A stretch of 64,000 bases of DNA, taken from contig CP136064.1 in assembly GCA_032622095.1 (NCBI GenBank), forward strand, positions 110,472,004 through 110,536,003, given 5' to 3'. Below the pieces are notes generated by a model. The model was not told the origin of the DNA. It did not search any database and saw only the letters and a list, made by a program, of their open reading frames with translations. This stretch comes from Siphonodentalium dalli (Eukaryota > Mollusca > Scaphopoda > Gadilida > Siphonodentaliidae). The stretch's first letter is position 1; each line of letters opens with the position of its first letter. Of this stretch, positions 22,431 to 33,499 are shown one piece after another. A program made the translations under genes and the position numbers.

Positions 22431-24080
22431 AACCATCCATCTAGTATCCCAATATATTCAATAAGTGTCCGAATCCACCCGACGAGTGTCACAAGCATTC
22501 TGGGTCTGTTCAAACAACGTAACGAGTTCAAAGACCACGCACCTAGTATCCCGAACAAACAAGAGTGTCCATCCATCAAATAGTGTCACAAGCTTCCACA
22601 CACCAAGTGTAATAATCCAACTCAATTCATTTGATTATTGTCCCAATTATTGCCCAATTCAACACACACCGGGTGTCCCAAACAACCCCAGTAGTGTCCC
22701 AAACTGGCCAATCGCGATATAACTGCCATCAATATATCATTTAAGTACCACAAACAACAAAATGAGTGCACAAACTACAATTATGGTGTCTTAAACCATT
22801 CAACGGGTGTTCCAAACCACCCAATGAATGTCACAAAACACACATGCATGAGCATCCCAAAAACACTATCATAGTGTCCTATACCATAAAGCGTGTATCA
22901 TAATCTACTCACCTAATTTTCCATACCACAAAATGAGTGTCAAAACCACATACCGGTGCCTTCCCACGTAATGTTCCAAGCCGCCCAACGGGTGCCCCAA
23001 ACAACCAGCAAGTATCCCAAACGATCCAATGGGTGTCATAGTCCAACCAATGAGTGTGCCATACCATCCAGTGAGTTCTACAAACTATACAATGCCTAAT
23101 GTCCCAAAGCACCCAGGTAAAGTGGTTAAGGTCACACACTATTGTTCCAAAACCACCCAACCCATGTTCCAAACGATTCCATGAGTGACTCTGTCCACCC
23201 GATTGGTCTCCAAACCACCCATGTTGTGTCCCCAACCACACATTGTGTCCACGTACATGTAGTGTACCAAACCACCCAGCGGGTGCCACAAGCTACCCAA
23301 TGAGTGTACCAATCCACACAAAGAATGTCTCCCTCAAACCACACATGTCCCAAACCATCCAACCGGTGTTGTAAACTACACGTCAGGTGTCCCAAATAAT
23401 CCTAACAGTGTCCCAAAACCATCCAAAGAGTGCCCCAACGAGTGCTTCGGTTCATCGGGGGTTTCTAAGACCACCAACTAGTGTCTGAAACCATCCGCCG
23501 AGTGTCTAAATCCATATAATGAGTGTCTTAGCCACAATATATAGGTCCTAGTGGACACAGCTATCCATCAAGTATCCCAAAATGATCAACCGAATGTCCC
23601 GAACTAACAAATGAGTTCCCTAGCTAAACCACAGAACGAGTGTTCGGTGGGTTGGTAAACTCATTGGATGGTTTAGAAGATATTATAGATTGGCTGGGAC
23701 ACTCATTGGATGGGTTGGAACACTATAAGCTTTGGGTCTCTAATCGGATGGTTTTATACATCCATGGTTGTTTAATTATTGATTTTGTCCTTTGGGAAAC
23801 CCATGTTTTTGGGGCACTCATTGGTTGGTTTGGAGCACTCGGTGTGTGATTTTGGTATACCCGTTCGATGGTTTGTGATCCTAGTTGATTGGGTGGACGA
23901 CATACTTTGGCGGTTTGGAATACCAGTTGGATAGATTTAGACAATAGTTGGGTGGTTTGGAAATTGGGACACCCGTTGTTCGGCTTTGGACACTCTTTTT
24001 ATGATTTGATACACCCGTTGGATGGATATATTTTGGCACCCTTTGACTGGTTTGTAATACTCGTTATATGGCTTGGACTC
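22431..24080. repeat. 21-bp minisatellite, about 75 degenerate units, orientation flips near 23640
   Basis: From 22431 to about 23640 the unit is GTCCCAAACCACCCAACGAGT in plus orientation; from about 23645 to 24080 the reverse complement is used (GGTTTGGAACACTCGTTGGATG type). Units vary by substitutions and small indels. Because 21 is a multiple of 3, several frames stay open and give Trp/Gly/His-rich heptapeptide ORFs on the minus strand; these are by-products of the repeat and not genes. Confidence 0.85.
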
Positions 24081-24330
24081 GGTCGAAATCCGGGTATTTA
24101 ATCTGAGAATAGTTTTCGTATAACTCGACAAGAACTGATGATATTTAGTGAAAACTGCCAAATTTTGAGTTTTGGTCGCAATTTTGGATAGTGATAGATT
24201 CATTTCTACTCAAATTGGCACAGTGGTCCATATCTGGCATCTGCTTAGTACTATGTACCCATGCGGTCTCTATTCTGGACATTAAAATAAATATTTAGCA
24301 ATTTAGTACACATACTTAAAACATCGGCAA

Positions 24331-25650
24331 ATCCTCGCCACATACATTATTCGTGCTCTATAAAATGATAACGTCGCTTTAATTAAATAATTTGAATAAA
24401 CATTCATTGTATATCGTCATCGCGTTGTGGTCCAAGAGACACAAAGTCCAGTCGATAAGTAGTAACTGATGTTTAATATGGCTCTCATTTGTTCAATTCC
24501 ACTGTATGATCAAGGAACCTCATTATTGCAATATTGCTATTAAAATTATCAATACGGAACATTTTCAGTAAACATGTCATATAGTATCTATATTCTATTG
24601 GCATGGAAGGATTGTAGTTTAAGTTTAACATCATAAGTATAACTAAAATCCTCATATTTTGAAAAAAAACTTACGTCTACATGTCATTGATTATGAACGC
24701 TCTTCGTGAATTCATATAGTTCCATCTGGTGAGCACTCTGCATATACATGTAGTGATAAATTGATTTGAGATAGCGACTGGTGAATCGTGTGCATCTGGT
24801 TCAAAATATAGAACAGTGTTATATATAATATTGTTATCTCGATCCACCAGCAACAGAGCTTATTAATGTGAGAAATACTCATACTATGCTCTTTATGCGT
24901 CATTTATTTCACTTTTGTTCAATGGGTATGTAGTGGTAACAATATTTTAGGTCAATGGGGAAAAACTAACTTTCACATTGTGTGTTTAAAATAAGTTGGA
25001 TCCCGTGTGGATTATGAAGGATTTTAAAGATCTTTATAAACATGTCACTCCATTGCTATGGTGATTTTCTAATAAGAATTATTGTCAAACACTCTTTAAA
25101 CATAAGTTATTTCTTCAAATTTCTTAATTCTGATGAGTTAGACATACAATAATCTTCATAAACCTGTTTTATCCAGTTTCATAGCCTAGGAATATGAATT
25201 TCCCATGATATGTACCCGTTGCTAATGCGGGTGCACATCAACCATTGATAAGGGATGGCCTTAGAGCTAGGATTGTATTCCCATCTTAAAATGATCAATA
25301 ATGTGTCAGGTACATATGTACTAAATTTCTTGCTATCATAAAACAAATTTCAATTCTTATGTCATTAACCAAATCGCCCGGACTATACTGAATCGTCACG
25401 GAATAGATGTATGCAGAACCGGAAAGTTAATATTGTCACGGTGATCTAGCACACTTATTAGATCAAACGGATTCGTTTTGGTTGGGCAATAATAATTATC
25501 AACTTGCCGCTGCTATTTAGCTACATGTATGTTGCGGCTGCAATGTATACTATATTGCACCATATACTATATTGCACCAAACTGCACCGTACTTAGCTAT
25601 ATCATACGAAACCCCTATTATATCCATTAAAAAGCCATTTCATATTTCCT
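24331..25650. other. No gene recognised
   Basis: AT-rich sequence. A small direct duplication (ATACTATATTGCACCA, twice at about 25547-25580) is the only local structure seen. Confidence 0.5.
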
Positions 25651-25986
25651 TTTATCACATAATTTGGCCATAAAAGCAGTTTCATAATTATCGGTAATAG
25701 ACACGTTTAATATCAGCGCGTGCGATGACGTCACGGCGTTCTTCAAATAACTTGCGATCGCTGTAGTTTATGATTGTTGTTTTCGATGAATATTTCGCGT
25801 TGCTTCGGGTTTATTTGATCATGTGATAAAAGGTATCTCACACTCGTCCTATTTTATATGTAATTTATCAACCTCGTCCTCTAAATTCTATTTGAGCCTC
25901 GGTAAACCTCAGCTCAAATCGAATTTAGTGAACTCGGTTGATAAATTCCGTATAAAATAGAAACTCATGTGAGATCCTCTATATAT
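25651..25986. repeat. 336-bp hairpin repeat, copy 2
   Basis: Same start, end and length as 14829-15164 and in the same orientation. Differences seen are T for C in TTATATGTAAT and A for G in AACCTCAGCTC. The flanks are unrelated to those of copy 1. Confidence 0.9.
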
Positions 25987-26679
25987 CACATATTGTATAT
26001 CTCACTAGTGACTAATAAGCGCGTGCTTCCCGCCAATTTGACAGCGCGCTAATAAAATCACTTTACATTGATTAGGCGGATTAATACTATTTTGAAAAGC
26101 CGCGCATGATACCAAAAACCAGACAATACAAAATGATTGATTTGTTCATCAAAGTAAAATTATTGTCCAACTTCGTTGCACTAACGAAAAATAGACACAA
26201 ATACAAAGAGGTAAATTGGGGGACTATATTTTTCGTTGCAATCATGAGCGCGCAATAGCGTCGTGTACGGTTGTGAAACGTCTCAGCCAACGATGTAAAT
26301 GTATGCATTTTAAAGCTTCTTGTAAGGATTTTGTTTTGTTACAAAGGCATAAAGCTCAAGTTTTTTTTCACGTGATATACAAATTGGGGATCCTCTATAT
26401 CTTGTATATACATCTTAGCTATCTTGTATATGCAATTTAGGATTTTGTACACGTGGCGCTAACACGCTGCCGTTCGTTTATGAAATCATGATCGATTGTG
26501 GCATTTTTTAAATTACATTTAGTGACCCATAAAAATAGTTGAGATCACACTTTTAATGTCTCAAATGTCGACGAGTTGATCTATCGCTTGGGCGTTAACA
26601 TCTAACCCGCATTACAATTGGTCCGTGTGTGTGGTCAGTCGTATTAATGCACGATCATATCGTACAATCGAAGCCCTTC
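25987..26679. other. No gene recognised
   Basis: Sequence between the hairpin repeat and the family B foldback. It holds short open frames on both strands at 26087-26440 with no recognisable domain. ATCTTGTATATACATCTTAGCT shows a local repeat near 26397-26425. Confidence 0.5.
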
Positions 26680-26892
26680 AGTCCAGGAGATATTTATCAA
26701 TCAGTGCATCCCCGGGCTGACCCCCCCCCCACAGGACTGACTCAACTTCACCCCACTCATTTCCTTCATTAAAGTGTCCTCTACCTTTTCGGTTGTTAAC
26801 AAGAACAAAAGTGGCCGCAGAGATTCCAGACAAGATGGCGTCCATCAAGGCGGCTATTCTGCTTGATATACATCAGGGCTCTTTGACCGCCA
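26680..26892 (+). repeat. Family B copy 1, left terminus
   Basis: Matches 48424-48625 in order: AGTCCAGGAGATAT, CAACTTCACCCCACT, CGGTTGTTAACAAGAA, GTGGCCGCAGAGA.TCCAGA, CAAGATGGCGTCCATCA and GCTCTTTGA.CG. It then stops at the tail of the minus-strand LINE. Confidence 0.85.
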
Positions 26893-26893
26893 C

Positions 26894-26941
26894 TGGTTGG
26901 TTGGTTGGTTGGTTGTAATTTCCTCCGTTGTCTTCGGAGAA
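26894..26941 (-). repeat. LINE 3' stem-loop and (ACCA)n tail
   Basis: TTCTCCG-AAGACAA-CGGAGGAA forms a stem-loop followed by ATTACAACCAACCAACCAACCA. Such 3' hairpins with short repeats are recognised by the RT in several LINE clades. The LINE at 7496-9021 ends in a similar TTCTCC...GGAGG hairpin. Confidence 0.8.
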
Positions 26942-27276
26942 CCCTGTATTAAACAGGTACACAATATCGACTGCTGATCAGTTTCTGGTAAGAGGATTAG
27001 TTTCCAGCAGCAGTAGATAGTCAGAAGGAATGTAGGAAGAATTTTCCAAGAATAGCAGGAGAGAGTTCCGCAAGTATTACCGCACATACATGTATACTAT
27101 ATACCACTATTATATTAGATTGATAGAGGTTAGTATCGAGCATAGATTATGCACTATTTCAGAGAGTTAATGATTTGTAGTCGTTAGTGCTAGTAGTTAG
27201 TATAATCTTCAAATAAATCAAACAATGAAATTTGACTTGAGTCCATGATTAGATTTTGATTGCCTTGGTTGTCACC

Positions 27277-30200
27277 TTACGTCTGTTTGCTGATGGTAGC
27301 TGCTCGGAAATTATGCAGCTCGAAAATCATTGCTCGACTGATATGTTCGATCTTTTGAACCAGGTCCCAGTTATTACCGATTAGGTTGGAAATTCTAATA
27401 TGGGTACAGTCGAGTAAGCAGTGCAGCATTAACTGTTCAGAACAACTAATCTCCTCTGCAACATCTGGACAGCAACCATTGGAAAGTAGATTCTTCATCG
27501 CCTTAATGTGATTACTTCGAACTTCTTCACTAGCTGAGCACTCAAGAAGAAAGTGCTCACGATTTTCTGGCTTTTCCTTACATAGCAGACAGGTTGGAGA
27601 GACTTCAAACTGGTTGAATTGGTGTCTATTTGCTTGAAGTATGTATGTTCCCGTGACTAGTTTTGCTTTCACCATCGCCTTCTTCACTTCCCTTTCATTT
27701 GCTGGTACGCTCTTCCATAGTGTATGACTCTCAGCTGTCGGGTGACTTTGTAGACTTAAAAATCTCAACGAAGGTTTACTTTGCATCTCCTCGGTCCATA
27801 ATGTGTTGAAATAGCTATCGACAGCTGAGTCCATCTGTCTTTTCCAAGTTGCCTTGTCCAGAGGATTCTTAATAATGTCGAAGGCGGATGGGAGTTGGTA
27901 TTTAGCCAGCACTCTTCTTATGTATGAAAACCAGCTTCTGTCACCGATGTCCTTAACAGCAAGCTGTCTGTTGGCAAGTTTATGCTCGGGTGAGTTAACT
28001 CGCATAGCCACTCTATGGAACAGTGTTAAGGCATTCTTTTCTATACTGGCCGTGATCGGGAGGGTACCCACAAGCATATAGGCTGCAACGTTCGGACATC
28101 TGGATGGTAAATTTTGCAAATCCTTGATAAGACCCATTTCGTATTTCTTCAGAGCTTGCTGATCTCCTTCAAGTAGTGTCATCACTTCCAGCCCGTAAGT
28201 AATCCGTGGTCTACCAAACAAGGTATACAGCCTGTATGATAGGTATGGGTTAATTCCATTCTTCCCATGTAGGCCTGCTCCCAGGATAGCATACAGAGAT
28301 CTTCTACCTTTCTGGATCCGTTGGTCTATCATATCACTCTTTTGATTAGAGCGGGTCAACCCCAGATGTACCGTTCTGTTTGTCTCTCTGATTGTATCTT
28401 CTCCCATCTTCCATTCATCGTGCTCATTCATTCTCTTTTTGGATGCATTGAAGATAACAATGTCGCTTTTCGTAGGGTTGATCGTCACTCTATCTTTAGA
28501 GGAGATATTGTGTACTGTGTCGAGTGAGAGTTGTAAATCCTCCGGGTTTGTCGCTAGTATTGCTATGTCATCGGCTACTACAGGAGCACCAAGGTAGATA
28601 CTGCCAATGGAAGCTCCGATCCTATTTGACTCCAGAGTATTGATGAGATCGTTGTTATATCTTTTATATAGTGCTGGTGAGAGTTTAGCCCCTTGTCGAA
28701 TACCTTGACCAGTGTTGAATGTGTCGCCAAGTAGTCCATTCCATTTGATCCGCGTGCATGCTTGAGTTTGTAGCATGTTGATAAGGATCCACATGGTACC
28801 TCTCACCCCGCTGTGAAATAGTTTCCTCATAAGATGGTGATGGCTCACTTTGTCGAAGGCTTTGGCAGCGTCCAGCGTCACCAGAGCAATGGGCTTTTTC
28901 ATCTCTTTGGATTCATTTATTACCTCGGAAACTATTAGAGCTGCATGGGCTGGCGAGCTGTTTTCCGTGAAGCCAGATTGTAGTTGATTTTGTGAGTTGT
29001 TCAGGGTGTTGCATATTCGTTTGTAAATGATGTCCTCTAGAATTTTACTTATTACTGGTGTTACTGTAATTCCCCTGTAATTTCCTGGCAGCTTCTTATC
29101 CTTTTCTTTATTGGTGTTAAGAGTCCATCCTTCAGGATTTCAGGAACAGATTTGAGAGCCACTATGTCGTTAATGATGTCCGTGACTGCACATGTAATAC
29201 TCCAACCCCCGAGTTTGAGATGCTCGGCTGTCAATCCAAGGTAATCAGCAGCTTTTCCATTAGACAGTCTACGTATAGCCCTATCAACTTCAGAGGGGTC
29301 GACTACTGGCGACAGTGAGGTATCTTCAGCTTCGGCTTCAACTATGGATTGGATTACCAGCTGCTCCATTTTAACTGTCTCATCAAATTCCTTACTGAAG
29401 GCAGAATTTTCCTCTGGGGTGGCAAGATTGCTGAAATGGTCGGTCCAACCGTTGAGTATATCCTCCTCATCTTCAAGTAGTTGATTATTGACGACTAGCT
29501 GTTGGGTAGATGTTGTTGTATTCACTCTCTGCTTCCTGACCAGTTTGAAGAAGGCTTTACTATCCATCTCTGATGTTGTCATAATCTCCTCATAGTAAGC
29601 AACCCTTTTTTGTGCTTCTTGTTGTCTTTGGAGCTGTCGAAACATTTTTTTAGCGGCTTTCATAGTATCGTATTCCATTCCTCCGACTCTTCCTTGCGTC
29701 TTCCATTTGTAGAAGGCCATTTTAGCCTTATTGCATGCTTCCTTAATCTCCGCGCTCCAGTGCCTTGCCCTGTTTGAAAGATTTTTTGATGGTTTGGGTT
29801 GTCTAGGAATATTGTTGTCAGCGGCTGTATGTAGGACATGACTCAGTTGAATCACCTTTTGATTTATGTCGTGTGTGTATGCGGCTGGTTCATTATCTAA
29901 TCCTGATATGGATATTAATTCTTCCACAGATGCTAGGTAGCCCGCTTTGTCGCATTTTGCCCAGGACGGTTTCTTTGTTGCTGCTTGTGTTGGTGGCTTA
30001 TCTACTCCATTCTGCAAGTTCCTTGTTGTTGACATTTTCGTACAAGTATGAATAGTAGCAGATATTAATGAATGATCTGATGTGTTGCACGCTTCTCTGC
30101 CCATGTTGACGATATTGATGAGGAAGTCTTTGCATAAGTTACATGACAGCAGGAAATAGTCGATGAGGGATGAATTCTTGCCATCGTGATGATAGAATGT

Positions 30201-31202
30201 TGGAGTAGTTGGGTAATCTTGAGGTAGAATCAACTTGACATCTAATTTCAGGTTCCTTAGAGCAGAATCGTTCTCATTGGGAGGCTCCCGGTGAAGTGAG
30301 CCGTTAAGGTCGCCTGCGACGATGATTAGATGAGAGTCCTGATATTTTAAGACGATCTCACGGACAGCATCTAGACAGCCAACATAGATTGATTTGTTAG
30401 AGTTATTTCCTCGACTGGGTAGGTAGCAGTTGATAATACAGACTGGCCATGGGTTGGTATCCAGTCGTATAGCGCAGATGCTTTTATTGCCGTCAGGAAG
30501 CTTCTTGACAAGTGTGTCTAAACTCTTCTTCCATATGATAGAGACACCACCATATCCTCTGATTCTCTCCTTGTGGTTGATCGGGTCATCCTCATCTACG
30601 TATCTTGAGAAGTGATTGTGATTGTTTCCGATAATTTTATTTATTTCTTCTTCTTCAAATTTGAACATCCAATGTTCTTGTAGTAGTAGGATGTCATATT
30701 TATGTAGCATTTGATTTACATATACATGATTTCCTCTGATGTTCTGCACATTGATTGACGCCAAGGTGGTTGAGACTGTTTTGACACATTCCTCGGTGGA
30801 CTGTTCGTTGATTGGTATTGGGCTTGATGGTGTACATTGTGATTTGACTGTGAGTTTTGATGGTGGAGGTTGGGATGTGTCGTTTGGGGATTGTCTGTGT
30901 GTATTGTCCGTCGGCGTGGATATTGACTGTGGCATGTCACTTGGATAGACTGATCGGTTGTTATCGTGCTTTGATATTTCCTGGGGTATTTCCTCCTCTC
31001 GGGTAAATTTTCCTGAGGTGTTTGTTTCATGGAGTTTTGCTGCTGATTTAATGGCGGCCCCTGGAGATCCACTTCCCTTCCATACTGTATGTTTGGGTTT
31101 GCTATACATTCGTTTCTCAGCCTCGGTGGTAAGTTGGGCTTGTGTTTCCTTGTCGCTTTTATCTTCTTTTGGATACGCGTTGAAGCATTTATGTTGTTCC
31201 AA
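27277..31202 (-). pseudogene. LINE ORF2: APE endonuclease + reverse transcriptase, one frameshift
   Basis: The frame opens from 31202, but the endonuclease proper starts near residue 149 (NVQNIRG). APE motifs are present: LLQEHW, GYGGVSIIW, INCYLPS, AGDLNG, LIDYFLL and SDHSLI. The RT includes RLSNGKAADYLGLT, then the frame breaks at about 29096-29104 in GAAAAGGATAAGAAG, where one A appears deleted, and resumes to 27277. Downstream are LDAAKAFDKVSHHH, GIRQGAKLSPALY and the catalytic box VVADDIAIL, with Val replacing the usual aromatic residue. The C-terminal knuckle is C-x2-C-x8-H-x4-C (CLLCKEKPENREHFLLEC). Both catalytic domains look otherwise complete. ORF2 overlaps ORF1 by 487 nt in the -1 frame, so expression may use a downstream start or frameshifting. 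Confidence 0.9.
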
Positions 31203-33058
31203 TCCTTGAAGGGACTCTTCTGGGTTGCCGGTTTGTGATAGGATTGATTCGGTATGGAGGTGTTGGTTGAGGCTCGGCCATGCCCTAAAAAATGATGCTG
31301 ATGTTGATAGGAGCCATTTTCCTCCGTTTCGGGTTGGGTATGTGAAATATTTTGGTAATCATAAGGCCCTCGTTGATTCTGCAATCTGGTCATAGCATTG
31401 TAGTTGGATGTTGCATGATCATTGTAGTTCATTTCTTCTGGGCGATACACAGGACCTGGAGTTTTTGTACACGTATGTGGTGAAGGAAAGGAATGGAAAT
31501 CTTTCTGATGACGACTAGCATTATCGTATTTGTTTTGTTCGATAATAAGTTTACAACTCCTCTGTTCCAACTGCAGTAGCTTCATCTCGGTCGACAGCTG
31601 CTCTATTTTGGTGAGTAGTAGATCCATGTTCAAGCTTGGTTGTACGTACACAGCTTCTTGTCCAATGCTCTTCAATGTTTCGGGTATCATAGCTGCAGCT
31701 ACTTTGATTTTAAGTGTAGCAATAGTTTTATCCTTTTCCGTGTTGAGGTCTTCCAGTCTTATTATTTCTGCCCTACAGGCTGTGATTTGTTTTGCAGCCT
31801 CCTCAGCCTTGAACTCTATTTTCGATGGCTTCTTCTTTGCAACACGCTTTATATGAGTCTGAGCGCCCGCAGGAACCTCTTCTTCGTTGACATTGGAGGT
31901 GACTGTCTGACTTCCGTTCTGAGAGTTTTCAACGGTAGTATTTACTGTTTGATGGACATGTTGTGCAATTATTTTGTTAATTGTTGCACCATTGGTTACT
32001 GGATCGTCGTCAACAGCATTATCTTGCTGCATGAGTGGTTCGATATCTAAATGAGTGTCTTCCGCAAGTTCTAAGGAGTCTGTTTGTATAAGTTTACAGC
32101 TTGCACATGTAAAGTCTAAGTCTATGTCGGTGATAGCATACACTTCGTATTCATCATCGCTGAGATGCTGGCATTCAATATGGTACCAAGATAGGCATTT
32201 ACAACATTCTATGGTTTTGCCCACCAGATCCTTCTTGCAGATTGGGCACTCGTCGATTGTGCACTCACTAGTGTTCCCTGAGAAATTAAGATCTTCACTT
32301 GCAGGGTGTGCCGTTTGGTCATTCAAATGAGATATTTGTATCAGCTTCTTAACTTCGGTGATGGAGTCATCCAGAGATTTTCGCATCCGCTTCTTGACTT
32401 CGGTGATGGAATCGTCCAGAGAAGATTCGGATGAAGTGACTGGTTTTGGGTGTAGAGGGTGGTCTATCTGTAGCATCATATCAGTACTAGACTTAGCACA
32501 ACACTGCGATGAAATTTGATTGAAGCTGTCGGTGATCAGTTGTTTTGTTATCTCTTTCAACCGCATATATCGCTTGCTCGTGTTAATTTTCAAGAGTATT
32601 TGGTTGTGGTCCTCAACAAATAGGTCTGCATGCTTTCCATTAACCATAAATTTGTATTGTGTTAGGTAAAACATTATCGTGTATCGGAGACATCCTGACC
32701 TGTCCTGTCCTGTCCTGTTGAATATCTGCAATTTGTGTTCCGGGTTTTTTACTTCAGTCAAATCTGTTCGTACTTCACTCTTGATCTTATATACCCCGGC
32801 TTCATCTGCTTTTATATCTTCATAGTACTGTAAAGCTGTAGCTGTATATAACTCAAATGCCTTCTTGTTTAATGTATATATATGGTTCCCGGCTTTCACT
32901 GTGTGGTCTATTTCTTCTCTACTTTCCGCAGTTTTACTCTTCTTGATAGATTTTTTATCATTCAGCTTATAAGACTTCTTCCCACCATTAACATTTTGAA
33001 ACTTCACCTGCAGTCGACTGCTCCTCCTCTCATACAGTAACTCGCTGCACTCAGCCAT
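30716..33058 (-). CDS. LINE ORF1 protein with PHD finger and coiled coil, 780 aa
   Basis: Intact frame starting at ATG 33058. Residues about 1-200 are basic and then mixed, with no recognised domain. SLDDSITEVKK occurs twice (about 213-223 and 228-238), reflecting a 45-bp tandem duplication. Residues about 271-321 form a C4-H-C3 PHD-type finger (CPIC, CCKC, WYHIEC, CASC). A heptad-rich coiled coil follows at about 415-520 (KAEEAAKQITACRAEIIRLE onward). The C-terminal third is Asn/Gln/His/Pro-rich and disordered. PHD-bearing ORF1 proteins are known in CR1-type LINEs, where they are thought to aid RNP assembly or chromatin targeting. The last 487 nt overlap ORF2 in another frame. The complete frame suggests recent activity. 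Confidence 0.9.
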   Translation of the reverse strand: MAECSELLYERRSSRLQVKFQNVNGGKKSYKLNDKKSIKKSKTAESREEIDHTVKAGNHIYTLNKKAFELYTATALQYYEDIKADEAGVYKIKSEVRTDLTEVKNPEHKLQIFNRTGQDRSGCLRYTIMFYLTQYKFMVNGKHADLFVEDHNQILLKINTSKRYMRLKEITKQLITDSFNQISSQCCAKSSTDMMLQIDHPLHPKPVTSSESSLDDSITEVKKRMRKSLDDSITEVKKLIQISHLNDQTAHPASEDLNFSGNTSECTIDECPICKKDLVGKTIECCKCLSWYHIECQHLSDDEYEVYAITDIDLDFTCASCKLIQTDSLELAEDTHLDIEPLMQQDNAVDDDPVTNGATINKIIAQHVHQTVNTTVENSQNGSQTVTSNVNEEEVPAGAQTHIKRVAKKKPSKIEFKAEEAAKQITACRAEIIRLEDLNTEKDKTIATLKIKVAAAMIPETLKSIGQEAVYVQPSLNMDLLLTKIEQLSTEMKLLQLEQRSCKLIIEQNKYDNASRHQKDFHSFPSPHTCTKTPGPVYRPEEMNYNDHATSNYNAMTRLQNQRGPYDYQNISHTQPETEENGSYQHQHHFLGHGRASTNTSIPNQSYHKPATQKSPFKDWNNINASTRIQKKIKATRKHKPNLPPRLRNECIANPNIQYGREVDLQGPPLNQQQNSMKQTPQENLPERRKYPRKYQSTITTDQSIQVTCHSQYPRRRTIHTDNPQTTHPNLHHQNSQSNHNVHHQAQYQSTNSPPRNVSKQSQPPWRQSMCRTSEEIMYM

Positions 33059-33499
33059 TTACTGGGTGGTTGAACTTGAAAGTTGATGACTAAAAAGGAA
33101 AACTGCACCACTCGCTCAAATGTACATCAAAATGTTATTGTAATTTCACCTCATTAATCTTTGACACTTACTAGCATATCACCGGTGAAAAGCGATCACA
33201 TTTAACGCGAATAAATTCAAAATCAACAGAGCATGATCAGACACCTGACCAGGTGGAAATATTCGCGTAGAAAGACCTTGATTCTTGAATTATATTATTG
33301 TTTATAAAATGTTCAAAACTAGCTACTTTTCCTATCACTGTTAGTAGGGTTAGTCTTGTGAGTAGCAGTAAGAATGACTGAGGAGTGAGGTCTCAGAAAG
33401 TGGATATACCAGAAATTGATCAGTAATATGCTCTTAAAGACAGTTTGTCAGACAACTTGTGATAAATCGGGGGTGATTGTTCGTCTGTCTTCTATAAAT

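Larger units (their letters stand above)
20575..24330. repeat. Foldback flanking an inverted minisatellite
   Basis: The arms are about 20575-20700 and 24195-24330: CATTAAAATAAA, TTTAGCAATTTAGTACACAT and CAGTGGTCC.TATCTG blocks are shared as reverse complements. The loop holds two poly-G runs (around 20800 and 20840), AT-rich sequence, a retroposon tail and a 21-bp minisatellite that itself reverses orientation near 23640. No gene was recognised between 20700 and 22430. Confidence 0.7.

Noticed and set aside
22909-23395. Minus-strand ORFs rich in Trp, Gly and His (heptapeptide repeats)
   Set aside because: They follow from a 21-bp minisatellite whose period is a multiple of 3. Several frames are open at once and there is no start context or domain.
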